DNA of 64,000 bases. Origin: Dehalogenimonas alkenigignens. Lineage in GTDB: Bacteria > Chloroflexota > Dehalococcoidia > Dehalococcoidales > Dehalococcoidaceae. Of the stretch, positions 32,532 to 41,272 are shown in pieces; positions within the stretch are counted from its first letter, which is position 1; every line of letters begins with the position of its first letter. Location of the stretch: the NCBI RefSeq assembly GCF_001466665.1, contig NZ_KQ758903.1, forward strand, positions 1-64,000, read 5' to 3'. The notes below the pieces were generated by a model. That model was given only the letters and a program-made list of their open reading frames with translations. It was not told the origin of the DNA and made no database searches. The translations under genes were made by a program, and so were the position numbers.

Positions 32532-32915
32532 GCAAATGAACCTTCTCCTCTTATTTGTTGTGGGTATTCAACAGCTCTTCCTTTTAAGAGTCAATATTGA
32601 TGATATTCTGCCGAAATTACACTTTGATAAGGGTAACACTTTCCAACGGCACAATAACACGAGAGGGTGAACCTTCTGATCTAACATAGTCAGAGTCACA
32701 GAGTCAGGCCAAACACCAGAAAGGGAGCTTCAGGCTCCCTTTTTCATTTTCTGACAATTACTTCGCCCCGGGGGAGGGGTGAAAATCGTGCTAGTTCTTG
32801 AGGATGAACAAAGTGACTTTTTGTTTGACAATGAAGCTGGAAAAACGCGCAAACGCACCTTAAAAACTGAACACGAAAAGCCTTGACCTGAACGCTTGCC
32901 CGAAAGGGGGAAAGC
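32532..32915. other. Intergenic region with one terminator
   Basis: There is no convincing gene in these 384 bases. A hairpin AAAGGGAGC/GCTCCCTTT with a T-run (32719-32745) ends plus-strand transcription. The region just before 32916 carries the AAGGGGG site for the next gene. Confidence 0.6.
32719..32745 (+). terminator. Intrinsic terminator
   Basis: AAAGGGAGC, 5-base loop, GCTCCCTTTTT on the plus strand. Confidence 0.75.
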
Positions 32916-33755
32916 GTGAGTTCAAGCGTAACAGTAACGGGGGAACAGAACCGGCCTGGGGGCTTCTGTAGCCGGTGTCACAGGGTTTGGGTACTAAAAG
33001 AAAGGCAAGGCGTTTGCCGATGGTGCGGAAAGGTCGCCACCTGTCAGACCACTAAAACAAGCGCCTTGCGTAGCTTCAAGTCTAATCGAAGCACAAGACC
33101 AAAGCAAGCCGACACCTTCGGGAACGGCTATGACCATCTTTCCGGCAACTGGCTTACCTTCTATACCATCGCCTCGAAGTTCAGCCACAAGGCCAAGCCG
33201 GACGAAAGGGATGACCTACTCCATGACATCATCATCACCCTTGCCGATGTGGAGCGGAACAACGGACACCATCCGTTCACCGAAGCCGCCATGTTTCGTA
33301 TCGCCAGCCGCGCCCAAGCCCTGTACTGGCGGAAGCGTTACCGGATAGACAACGGCCTTACCTGCGGGGACTGTAGCAAGGCGCAGCGCCGGAAGTGTAA
33401 AGAGGACTGGCTATTTTCGGCCTGCCCCAAAGCGGTCAAGCTCGATAGCCTCAACAGGCCGGTTACGGACGACGAGGGAAACACCACCGAACTCGGCGAT
33501 CTGATTGCCGACGACAGGGCATTGGACCTCGATGCCTGGCTGGATGCCAATACTTTCTTGCTCCAATGCCCCGACAGGCTAATCGCCATCGCCGAAAAGC
33601 GGCGGGACGGACAGTCTTTGACGCAAGTTGAGCTTAACTACCTTTGCCGGTTTCGGAAACGGGAACAAAAAAGACTGTTTGAAGGTGTTATAAATCAGGC
33701 CAATTTCGCAACTAATACAGTGGGAGCTTCGGCTATGCCAGCGGTTTGCGGGTAG
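32916..33755 (+). CDS. Zinc-ribbon, sigma-region-2-like protein
   Basis: A 279-residue protein. It opens with a zinc ribbon (CSRC, 12 residues, CRWC). The middle (about 97-145; RDDLLHDIIITLADVER, MFRIASRAQALYWRKRYR) looks like sigma70 region 2, followed by a second Cys group (CGDCSKAQRRKC, then FSAC). The end, LTQVELNYLCRFRKREQKRL, could be a region-4-like HTH. A GTG start is chosen for its AAGGGGG site. A mobile-element sigma or replication regulator is a reasonable inference; it lies 27 bases before the clamp-like gene. Confidence 0.5.
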   Translation: MSSSVTVTGEQNRPGGFCSRCHRVWVLKERQGVCRWCGKVATCQTTKTSALRSFKSNRSTRPKQADTFGNGYDHLSGNWLTFYTIASKFSHKAKPDERDDLLHDIIITLADVERNNGHHPFTEAAMFRIASRAQALYWRKRYRIDNGLTCGDCSKAQRRKCKEDWLFSACPKAVKLDSLNRPVTDDEGNTTELGDLIADDRALDLDAWLDANTFLLQCPDRLIAIAEKRRDGQSLTQVELNYLCRFRKREQKRLFEGVINQANFATNTVGASAMPAVCG

Positions 33756-33782
33756 CTAGGAGCTTACTACTAAGCGAAGCCG

Positions 33783-35132
33783 ATGGAGTTGCCCACCTAT
33801 CGGATAGCAAGAGGGGGTTGGACAATCGAACAACTGAATATCGAGGGCAAGCGTTCAGGTCAGGGCTTTTTAGCGCACAAGGCGGTACTGGTTAACGCCT
33901 TATCGAGAACACTCGCCGAAAGGGCGATGCTTCTTGACCTCACTATCGGGCGGAAAGGCTTTCTCACCTACCTTAAGTCTTTAGGCGGGAGTAACATCGT
34001 CAAGATTGTCCCGTCTAACGGCGATGCCAGCGTATCGCGGGTCGCCGGAAAATGCCTCAAGGTGGTATGCGGAGCCAACACCAGCTACCTCGAACACATG
34101 GCCTGGGTCGGCGAAAAGACACCCCTTACCCTGTGCGACATCAGGGTAAGCCCCTCGAACTCGGTCAGCCCCAACCTCGGTGCGACGGAGCTATCGGACG
34201 CCCTTTCAAGGGTACTGCCCTTCACCTCGGATGAGACCGCCCGCCCCATTCTCCAGTGCGTTCTCTTTCAGGTGAAAGACGGCAAGCTCACCCTAGTGAG
34301 TGCCGACGGCTACCGACTCGCCATGATGAAGCTACCCTTCGACGGGGATGAGGGACAGGTGCTTATTAGCCGCGATGACCTCAAAGGCGTCACCGGCGCT
34401 CTCAGGCGGGCGCGGCGGGTAAGGCTGTCGCTGGAAAAGAACGGCGACAAAGACCCAATGAGCCTAGTCCTCGACACGGAGCTAATCCGCTACACATGGC
34501 GGGGATGCGCCGGCAACTTCCCGGACTACGAGAAGCTCATACCCGCCGACACCGGCATCCGCGCCAGCTTCGACACCAATGAGGCAACAAAGGCGGTTAG
34601 CTCGCTCAAGGTCGTCGCCAACGTCAAAGCCTACGCCTTAGACCTCACCATCGGGGACGGCAAGGTGGTCGTCGGGAATACCGACGACAAGGGGACGGCG
34701 GAAATAGCTGCCGACACTACCGGCGAGCCTATCAAGATAAGGCTTGACGGCGGATACCTCGCCGAAGCTCTACGGGCTTGCGGCGGGATGGTGGAGCTTC
34801 GGGTCAAGGACGCAAGGTCGCCGATGCTTTTCACCGCGCCGGACTATGAGTTGGTGGTCATGCCGATGCTTTTGCCGGAAGGGAAAAAGCCGACGGACAC
34901 GGCCAAGACCGCCGAACCCGCTAAGGCCGAAGCAAGCCAGCCGGTCGAACCCGCCGAGCCGAAGGTCGAGACTGTCGAGGCCGTTACGCCGGAAGCAACA
35001 GCCGAGCCTGTACCCGCCGAGGAAGTCGCGCAGGCCGTCGCCGAAGCCGAAGCCATCACGAAACCCCCGACTGGATCGGGGGCGAAGGCCAAGAAGCATA
35101 GCAAGGCGAAAGAACCAGTCGCCGTAGCCTGA
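33783..35132 (+). CDS. DNA sliding-clamp (DnaN)-like protein with unusual N-terminus and tail
   Basis: A 449-residue protein. Residues about 130-235 match clamp domain 2 (RPILQCVLFQVKDGKLTLVS, then ADGYRLAMMKLPF and GNFPDYEKLIP), and about 245-365 domain 3 (GGYLAEALRACGGMVELRVK, SPMLF, VVMPMLLPE). The first 125 residues do not resemble domain 1 clearly. After the clamp, about 75 residues of Ala/Glu/Pro-rich sequence end in a basic stretch (KAKKHSKAK). The chromosomal DnaN should lie elsewhere. An element-encoded clamp would recruit polymerase to the element's own replication; this is inference. Confidence 0.7.
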   Translation: MELPTYRIARGGWTIEQLNIEGKRSGQGFLAHKAVLVNALSRTLAERAMLLDLTIGRKGFLTYLKSLGGSNIVKIVPSNGDASVSRVAGKCLKVVCGANTSYLEHMAWVGEKTPLTLCDIRVSPSNSVSPNLGATELSDALSRVLPFTSDETARPILQCVLFQVKDGKLTLVSADGYRLAMMKLPFDGDEGQVLISRDDLKGVTGALRRARRVRLSLEKNGDKDPMSLVLDTELIRYTWRGCAGNFPDYEKLIPADTGIRASFDTNEATKAVSSLKVVANVKAYALDLTIGDGKVVVGNTDDKGTAEIAADTTGEPIKIRLDGGYLAEALRACGGMVELRVKDARSPMLFTAPDYELVVMPMLLPEGKKPTDTAKTAEPAKAEASQPVEPAEPKVETVEAVTPEATAEPVPAEEVAQAVAEAEAITKPPTGSGAKAKKHSKAKEPVAVA

Positions 35133-35177
35133 AGAACCTGATACTTGAACGCTTGAACTCGCAAAACAGCCGCACAT

Positions 35178-35258
35178 GAAGGGGCCTAGTGCCCCTTTTT
35201 GTGCTTTCTTTTTGTAAGGGGGATGTCCTGCCCCAAAGCGGCGGGAGCATCCCCCTTT
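35178..35258 (+). terminator. Two tandem terminators after the clamp-like gene
   Basis: First AAGGGGC/GCCCCTTTTT (35179-35200), then a longer stem AAGGGGGATG/CATCCCCCTT (35216-35257) with a GC-rich inner part. Confidence 0.75.
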
Positions 35259-35319
35259 CGTTTTGGCTGGAAACGGGCAAACCAACTATGAAAGGAGAGA
35301 CGGACGGTAAAGGAAGGGG

Positions 35320-35631
35320 GTGATAAACATGGAAGCACTACTGGTAATCAATCCGACTGTCCCGCTTGGCCAAGTGGTGGCCACCCGAGGAGTTTTCGCC
35401 CTGGCCGGTGAGAATCCCAAGTTTGCCGAGTTCATGCGCGGTTCCCTGAACCGCCATGCCAAAGGTGATTGGGGTGATCTCGATGAGGCGGACAGGCAGG
35501 AGAATGAGTTAAGCCTGAAACAGGGCTTCAGAATACTCTCCGCATATAAGACTGACGATCTGCCCAAAATCTGGATCATCACCGAGGCCGACAAGTCCGT
35601 AACAACGATTCTGTTCCCCGAAGAATATTAG
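35320..35631 (+). CDS. Hypothetical protein of the mobile-element module
   Basis: A 103-residue protein, or 100 if started at the ATG at 35329; a strong AAGGAAGGGGG site precedes both. The end, PKIWIITEADKSVTTILFPEE, looks like a small alpha/beta domain. The Asp-Glu-rich middle (GDWGDLDEADRQENE) is hydrophilic. I recognise no function; it is intact and well placed for translation. Confidence 0.6.
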   Translation: MINMEALLVINPTVPLGQVVATRGVFALAGENPKFAEFMRGSLNRHAKGDWGDLDEADRQENELSLKQGFRILSAYKTDDLPKIWIITEADKSVTTILFPEEY

Positions 35632-35661
35632 GGCTTATCATGCCCGAATGGAGGTGTAACT

Positions 35662-35958
35662 GTGCCTATCAAATGGAGCGCCCTCAAAGTCAGCGAGGCG
35701 ATGGATATGGTTCAAGAGTTCATTGACCAGGCTGCGGAGCCGTTGGAGCAGGCTAAGATAGTGGCCGCCGCGGCTGGAAAGATACCTGGAATCCCTCAAT
35801 ACGTCGAAGGACGTCTTTTATCCCTCATCACCAACATCGATCGCCTCGACACGATAAGGAGCTCTATCGAGGCCGTCCGTGGATCTCTACCCAGCGGTGC
35901 CGCGGCGGAAGAACAGGTGCGAATCGAAAGCGGCAGCCAACTCGTCCTCGTAGCTTAA
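35662..35958 (+). CDS. Small helical hypothetical protein
   Basis: A 98-residue, mostly helical protein with GTG start at 35662 and a GGAGG site. Helices VSEAMDMVQEFIDQAAEPL and KIVAAAAGKIPGIPQYVEGR are amphipathic. No family recognised. It shares the plus-strand run of small genes after the clamp-like gene. Confidence 0.55.
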   Translation: MPIKWSALKVSEAMDMVQEFIDQAAEPLEQAKIVAAAAGKIPGIPQYVEGRLLSLITNIDRLDTIRSSIEAVRGSLPSGAAAEEQVRIESGSQLVLVA

Positions 35959-36021
35959 TCAACCGCTGAGTCCGAATTCAAACGGGTACTCATGTCAAAA
36001 TCTTTCGGAAAGGAGAATGTA

Positions 36022-36495
36022 ATGATAGGCCAACTCGGCCTGTTTCAGGGAACTAGATTGTCCGAGCCGGAGCCGAAAACGACGGTGAAGCTCGGCCGGA
36101 GGGCCGCCCAGATACCGTTACGGCAGAAGCAGAGGGAAGCCGCAAGACGTCTCATGGAAATATTGAAAGAATTGAAGGGTAAAGACATCTTCATTGGTTC
36201 ATACAGCGCCAGTGGCGGTCACTTCTGGCTCGACAATTTGAAGATATCCAAGCTTCGAGTCGAAGCGTTCAGGACGGAGCGCGACGAAACCTGCCCGCCA
36301 TCGGTTATCGTCTTGTCAGGCAATAAAGGGGCTTGTATCAGGATATTCGCCGATGACTTGCTGACAGTTCGGGAGCAGGAATACCCGGATTATCATCACT
36401 ATCTCCTGGACTTCTGGAATGGTTTCGGGCAAAGCCCTATTAACAATTATCGATCACACTACGCTTGTCTTGCCATAACAAAGTTCAAGGAGTGA
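36022..36495 (+). CDS. Hypothetical protein of the mobile-element module
   Basis: About 157 residues from the ATG at 36022 (AAAGGAGA 6 bases upstream; an upstream ATG at 35992 without a site is in frame). IGQLGLFQG at the start resembles a clamp-binding peptide of the QLxLF type, which is notable since a clamp-like protein is encoded nearby. The rest is an alpha/beta domain (IFIGSYSASGGHFWLDNLKI). No family is recognised. Confidence 0.55.
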   Translation: MIGQLGLFQGTRLSEPEPKTTVKLGRRAAQIPLRQKQREAARRLMEILKELKGKDIFIGSYSASGGHFWLDNLKISKLRVEAFRTERDETCPPSVIVLSGNKGACIRIFADDLLTVREQEYPDYHHYLLDFWNGFGQSPINNYRSHYACLAITKFKE

Positions 36496-36547
36496 TCCGA
36501 ATAAGGGCTACAAGTGAATAACCCACCACCCACCATTTAATATACGG

Positions 36548-36582
36548 AAAAAGGGCTGGGTAAAATTCCCAGCCCTTTTTTT
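36548..36582 (+). terminator. Strong intrinsic terminator
   Basis: AAAAAGGGCTGGG pairs with CCCAGCCCTTTTT, 7-base loop, T-run. It ends the mobile-element module. Confidence 0.9.
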
Positions 36583-36861
36583 GCCTATACAAACTGCGTA
36601 TATTTCTTATATTAGGCAGCCAAATGATAACGACATGAGGACTCGTGGGCCTAGGCGTACAGAGAACTGGCCGAAGGGCTTAATAGCATGTCCGATTAGG
36701 CCGCCTGGAAGCATTCACAATGACTATGGTTCTATCTCTATTCCCGTAACCACTACACGCTTCTAAAAAACGAGCCCCCAGATGCTAAGCCTATACCTAT
36801 TGGACCTTGCAATGGTTACTCCCGTGAGCGGACTTTTGCGGTCTTATCCGGACGAGAGCGT

Positions 36862-36890
36862 TTGACAATCGGTTCCCACCTTAATATATT
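36862..36890 (+). promoter_or_regulatory. Sigma70-type promoter of the defence operon
   Basis: TTGACA, exactly 17 bases, TATATT. It lies 98 bases before the HTH gene that opens the restriction-modification operon. Confidence 0.65.
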
Positions 36891-36988
36891 AGAGGAATGC
36901 TTTTAGGCCGTGGAAGCAGGAGTACCCAATATCCCCGTTATCGCCTCAGGCGTGACATAAAGCATATCGCTCATGAGGAGCTAAAGAA

Positions 36989-37225
36989 ATGGCTGAGATA
37001 AAAGATCGTTGGTTGTCAGTGGATGAAATATGCAACTACCTCGGGGTTAGTAGTGATACCGTGTACCGCTGGATTGACCGATTCAGTATGCCAGCACATC
37101 GAATGGGCAGGCTTTGGAAATTTAAGAAGGATCAGGTTGACGATTGGGTGAAAGCCGGCGGTGCTGCAGAACAGGGTAAAACGACCTCCAGAACCACCGC
37201 TGCAACAGCAAAGAACAGCGAATAG
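36989..37225 (+). CDS. Excisionase-type HTH DNA-binding protein
   Basis: A 78-residue protein with a MerR/excisionase-like HTH (WLSVDEICNYLGVSSDTVYR, then RMGRLWKFKKDQVDDW) and a Thr/Ala-rich tail. Genes of this type often open type I restriction-modification operons in front of hsdM. It may regulate the operon. A GAGGAG site precedes the ATG. Confidence 0.8.
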   Translation: MAEIKDRWLSVDEICNYLGVSSDTVYRWIDRFSMPAHRMGRLWKFKKDQVDDWVKAGGAAEQGKTTSRTTAATAKNSE

Positions 37226-37278
37226 TTTTATGAGAACACAAAAATGGGGTTTTAACGGAAGAATTCACGAGGTGCCGA

Positions 37279-39930
37279 ATGCCTAAGCTGTCCTTAGCCA
37301 AACTCGAACGACACCTCTATGGCGCTGCGGATATTCTCCGCCGTGAAGGCATGGATGCGGCCACTTATAAGGACTTTATATTTGGGATGCTTTTCCTCAA
37401 ACGTTGTTCCGATGTATTTGAACCAGCTTATGAAAAGCTGGTTTCGCGTAAAGTCTCTCCAAAGATGAGCCGGGAGGACGCCCAATCAAACTATGGCGAG
37501 AATCCTGATTTTTATGACGAATTCTTTGTCCCGCCGCGGGCTCGTTGGTCCCATTTGCAGAGCAAGCTGAATGATGCCACGGAGCCGTTTGGTGCTGTTC
37601 TTGACAAAGCTTTGGCGGCCTTGAGTGGAGCCAACGGATCGCTTCAGCACGTCCTGGACCATATTCAATTCATGAAGGTCCAGAGTAACAAGCGTATTGT
37701 ATCCGATGAGGCATGTAAGGAACTGGTGCGGCACTTTAATCGGTACCGCTTGCGCAGCGAGGATTTTCAATTTTCTGACCTTCTTGGTTCGGCCTATGAA
37801 TTTCTCATCAACATGTTTGCGGAGTCGGCTGGCAAGAAAGGGGGGGACTTCTATACGCCAAGGGATGTGATCCGGTTGATGGTGCGCGTATTGAATCCCG
37901 CGCCGGGGATGAGTATCTATGACCCCACTTGTGGTTCCGGCGGCATGTTGATTATCAGTCGTGAGTATATTGAGCAATCCGGCGGAGATCCGACCAATCT
38001 CCGCCTCTGCGGCCAGGTGAATGATGCCTCGGCCTGGTCCATCTGCAAAATCAATATGCTTTTACATGGTGTGAGAGGCGCTGATATCAAACTTGAGGAT
38101 ACGCTTCTTCACCCGATGCATCGCGAAGGTGGGGAACTCGAGCGTTTTGATCGGGTAATCGCCAATCCGCCCTTCAGTCAGAACTACACCCGTAGCAACA
38201 TGGAATTCCCAGAACGTTATCGCTGGGGATGGTGTCCTACTTCAGGGAAAAAGGCAGACCTCATGTTCGCCCAGCACATGCTGGCAGTCTGCAAACCTCG
38301 TGGCATGGTGGCGACCGTGATGCCGCACGGTGTGCTTTTCCGTGGCGGCGTGGAAAAGGAGATCCGCAAGAGGTTCCTCCAACAGGATTTGATCGAAGCC
38401 ATCATCAGCCTGCCGCAGAATCTTTTTTATGGCGCCAGTATTCCAGCCTGCATTCTAATCATGCGTTCCAACATCACAGGGCAAGCTCTCAACCCCAACA
38501 AACCCGAAAACCGACGCGGCCGGTTACTTTTTATCAATGCGGACGCCGAGTACCTGGCCGGCCGTGCCCAAAACTACCTGCGGCCTGAAGATATCGAAAA
38601 GATCGCAGCTACCTTCGAGCGTTACGACGAGGTCCCCGGATATTCCAAGATCGTAACGTTCGACGAAATTGCGGATGGAGCCAATGACTTCAACCTCAAC
38701 GTTCGTCGTTATGTGGACAATTCTCCATTGCCGGAACCTCATGATGTCCGTGCGCATCTTGCTGGTGGTATTCCGGTCGCCGAGATCGAAGCTAACGAAG
38801 CCCTTTTCCAAGCGCTCGGTTTCTCGCCAGATGTCCTCTTCGCGCATAGGCCTAACGATGAGCGATACCGTGACTTCAAGCCGAGTATTACCGAACGGCC
38901 AGCTATCGCCAGGCTGATTGAGGCGGATGCCGGATTACTCGCTCGAACAGGAGAGTTGAGGGATGATCTGACATCGTGGTGGGCCTCTCATACTGGCAGC
39001 CTGATCGCTCTCCCCCAGGGCCGCAATCTGAATGCCGTCCGTTCGGAATTCCTCCAAGGATTTACCGATGCACTGCTACCGGTCGGAGTGCTGGGCAACT
39101 TCAAATTATCCGGCGTTGTTGCCGCTTGGTGGAGCGAGACACTGCCGGATCTTAAAACCCTTATTGAAAATGGCTTTTGCGATGTGGTTGATGGATGGGT
39201 CGACGCCATTGCCGACGCCGTGGAAGATGATGACAACGTGGGACCTGCCTTTGATCCCTTCCGCCACAAACTGGTGAAACGGACCATGGCCGATTACCTC
39301 CAGCAGATCGACGATGCAAAATTGGAGATCGCCCTTCTAAAAGGTGAAAAGGAAGCTTTCGAGCGGAGCAACCCGCCGGACAATGCAGATGATGAAGAAC
39401 TCGCTTCCTGGAACTATGCCAAGGACCTTGAACGCCAGGTAAAAGAGCTGAAGGCTGAATTTAAAGACGCCATCAAAGAGCTGACCAGGCTTGAAAAGGC
39501 CGCGACGAAAAAGAAGGCTACCGATGCCGATCGCCGGACCGCAGAGACCGCCAGGCGCGAACTGCAACCCTATTTTGATCAGATGGCTGCCCTTGAGACG
39601 GAGCTGGCTCCCCACGAGCAAATCAAGACAGACCTTGCCGCAGCCAGAGCCACTTTTCGCGTTCTCACCAACGCCTTTGTCGACAAGCTGAAAAACCGGT
39701 GCGCAGCAATGGGCAAAGGTGAGAAGCAGACGCTGGTACTAGAACTTTTTGCTCAGGACCTCCAAGTCGGCCTGGATGGCGCATTAAGAGACAAGCAGCA
39801 GGAACTGGTACGTTTCACTGAAAACCTGTGGGACAAGTACGCTTCCTCATTGAAGGTGCTCATCAAGAGCCGGGAGCGTCTTTCGTCGCGACTCCACGAT
39901 GCTTTGCAGGAGCTGGGTTATGCCTATTAG
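37279..39930 (+). CDS. hsdM: Type I restriction-modification DNA methyltransferase HsdM
   Basis: An 883-residue N6-adenine methyltransferase subunit that protects host DNA. The HsdM N-terminal helical domain is followed by SAM motif I (YDPTCGSGGML, about 214) and the catalytic motif IV NPPF (about 296). The protein is much longer than the common 500 residues: after about 600 a largely coiled-coil region (KDLERQVKELKAEFKDAIKE, TARRELQPYFDQMAALETEL) extends to the end. It overlaps hsdS by 11 bases. Confidence 0.95.
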   Translation: MPKLSLAKLERHLYGAADILRREGMDAATYKDFIFGMLFLKRCSDVFEPAYEKLVSRKVSPKMSREDAQSNYGENPDFYDEFFVPPRARWSHLQSKLNDATEPFGAVLDKALAALSGANGSLQHVLDHIQFMKVQSNKRIVSDEACKELVRHFNRYRLRSEDFQFSDLLGSAYEFLINMFAESAGKKGGDFYTPRDVIRLMVRVLNPAPGMSIYDPTCGSGGMLIISREYIEQSGGDPTNLRLCGQVNDASAWSICKINMLLHGVRGADIKLEDTLLHPMHREGGELERFDRVIANPPFSQNYTRSNMEFPERYRWGWCPTSGKKADLMFAQHMLAVCKPRGMVATVMPHGVLFRGGVEKEIRKRFLQQDLIEAIISLPQNLFYGASIPACILIMRSNITGQALNPNKPENRRGRLLFINADAEYLAGRAQNYLRPEDIEKIAATFERYDEVPGYSKIVTFDEIADGANDFNLNVRRYVDNSPLPEPHDVRAHLAGGIPVAEIEANEALFQALGFSPDVLFAHRPNDERYRDFKPSITERPAIARLIEADAGLLARTGELRDDLTSWWASHTGSLIALPQGRNLNAVRSEFLQGFTDALLPVGVLGNFKLSGVVAAWWSETLPDLKTLIENGFCDVVDGWVDAIADAVEDDDNVGPAFDPFRHKLVKRTMADYLQQIDDAKLEIALLKGEKEAFERSNPPDNADDEELASWNYAKDLERQVKELKAEFKDAIKELTRLEKAATKKKATDADRRTAETARRELQPYFDQMAALETELAPHEQIKTDLAAARATFRVLTNAFVDKLKNRCAAMGKGEKQTLVLELFAQDLQVGLDGALRDKQQELVRFTENLWDKYASSLKVLIKSRERLSSRLHDALQELGYAY

Positions 39931-41272
39931 CCAAACGGGTGCAAGCATGGAAATTGAGGCAGACGAATACCTGAATGAATGGCAGGAGGTATCACTCACC
40001 TCCATTGCCAACATCCGTTTCAGCAGTGTCAACAAGGTTTCGCAACCGGGCCAAGAGCCTGTTCGCCTCTGCAACTATACCGATGTTTACAATAACGATT
40101 ACGTTACGGCGGACATGGACTTCATGCGTGCCACCGCCACCAAATCGGAAATTGAGCGTTTCGGGCTACAGGTCGGTGACGTCATTATTACCAAAGACTC
40201 CGAAACACCGGACGACATCGGCATACCGACAGTCGTAGATACTACCGCGCCAGATCTTGTGTGCGGCTATCATTTAGCCTTGCTTCGCCCCAATCAGGAC
40301 GAGGTTGATCCGACCTTTCTTGCAAAGCAATTGGCGCATCACAGAATTGCCCGATATTTCGGCCAGCAAGCCAATGGAACAACCCGCTATGGCCTGTCTA
40401 TCGCCGCCATAGCGAACGCGCCTTTACATCTCCCAAGACCAGAGAACCAACGATCCGCAAGCGCCTTGATGCGCATGGTGGACGCGCAGATTGCCCAGAT
40501 CGAAGCCGTGATCGTCAAACTCAAGCAGGTACGAGCGGGCATGCTGCGCGACCTGCTGAGCTACGGCCTGGATGAACACGGCCAGCTTCGCGACCCCGTC
40601 GCTCACCCGGAGCAATTCAAAGACACCCCGTTGGGGCAGATCCCAATGAATTGGGATGTTGGTCCGTTTAGTGAAATCGCAAATGTTAATCCACCAACTC
40701 CCGCTACGGGACAGAGCCCATTTAATTCTATTTCGTTTATTCCAATGCAGGATGTTGATGAGGAAGGCAATTGGGTTTATCGACAAACTAGGAAACTCAT
40801 TGATTGCAGCGGCGGATACACACCATTTATTGAAGGCGATGTTCTTTTTGCGAAAATTACACCCTGTATGGAAAATGGCAAGGGATGCCACGCAAAAGAT
40901 CTCGTAAATGGTATTGGTATGGGATCGACCGAGTTTCACGTTTTACGACCAAAATCCAACAGATCGGCCAGATTTGTTTTTCATTGGTCGTTGACCAACT
41001 CAATGCGAATTAGAGCTCTTGCATATATGACTGGATCGGCAGGACAGCAGAGGGTCGAAGCTGGGTTCTTCAATTATTTTCTGATCCCCATCCCTCCCAC
41101 TCATGAACAGGGATTAATAGCCAATGTAATTGACTGCGCAGATAGGAGAATTGAATCAAGTAGGAATGAGCTAAAGAAACTCAAAAAGCTAAAGTCCGGT
41201 CTTCAAGATGATCTTCTCACCGGCCGGGTGCGTATTCCGGAAACACTGATGGAAGGAGCCGAGAACGCATGA
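39920..41272 (+). CDS. hsdS: Type I restriction-modification specificity subunit HsdS
   Basis: About 450 residues with two target-recognition domains and conserved helical spacers (ALMRMVDAQIAQIEAVIVKL after the first, ELKKLKKLKSGLQDDLLTGR at the end). Each TRD reads half of a bipartite DNA site. I start at the ATG at 39920, with CAGGAG 7 bases upstream; 39899 and 39947 are in-frame alternatives. It overlaps hsdM and, by 4 bases, the DUF3644 gene. Confidence 0.92.
   Translation: MPISQTGASMEIEADEYLNEWQEVSLTSIANIRFSSVNKVSQPGQEPVRLCNYTDVYNNDYVTADMDFMRATATKSEIERFGLQVGDVIITKDSETPDDIGIPTVVDTTAPDLVCGYHLALLRPNQDEVDPTFLAKQLAHHRIARYFGQQANGTTRYGLSIAAIANAPLHLPRPENQRSASALMRMVDAQIAQIEAVIVKLKQVRAGMLRDLLSYGLDEHGQLRDPVAHPEQFKDTPLGQIPMNWDVGPFSEIANVNPPTPATGQSPFNSISFIPMQDVDEEGNWVYRQTRKLIDCSGGYTPFIEGDVLFAKITPCMENGKGCHAKDLVNGIGMGSTEFHVLRPKSNRSARFVFHWSLTNSMRIRALAYMTGSAGQQRVEAGFFNYFLIPIPPTHEQGLIANVIDCADRRIESSRNELKKLKKLKSGLQDDLLTGRVRIPETLMEGAENA

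Larger units (their letters stand above)
36496..36988. other. Intergenic region: terminator and defence-operon promoter
   Basis: Besides the terminator at 36548 and the promoter at 36862 there is no supported gene. A 61-codon frame beginning at 36581 starts inside the terminator T-run and is not credible. The 5' leader after the promoter is about 92 bases. Confidence 0.6.

Noticed and set aside
36581-36766. 61-codon plus-strand frame between terminator and RM promoter
   Set aside because: It begins with TTG inside the terminator T-run, has no RBS, and its composition is not coding-like.
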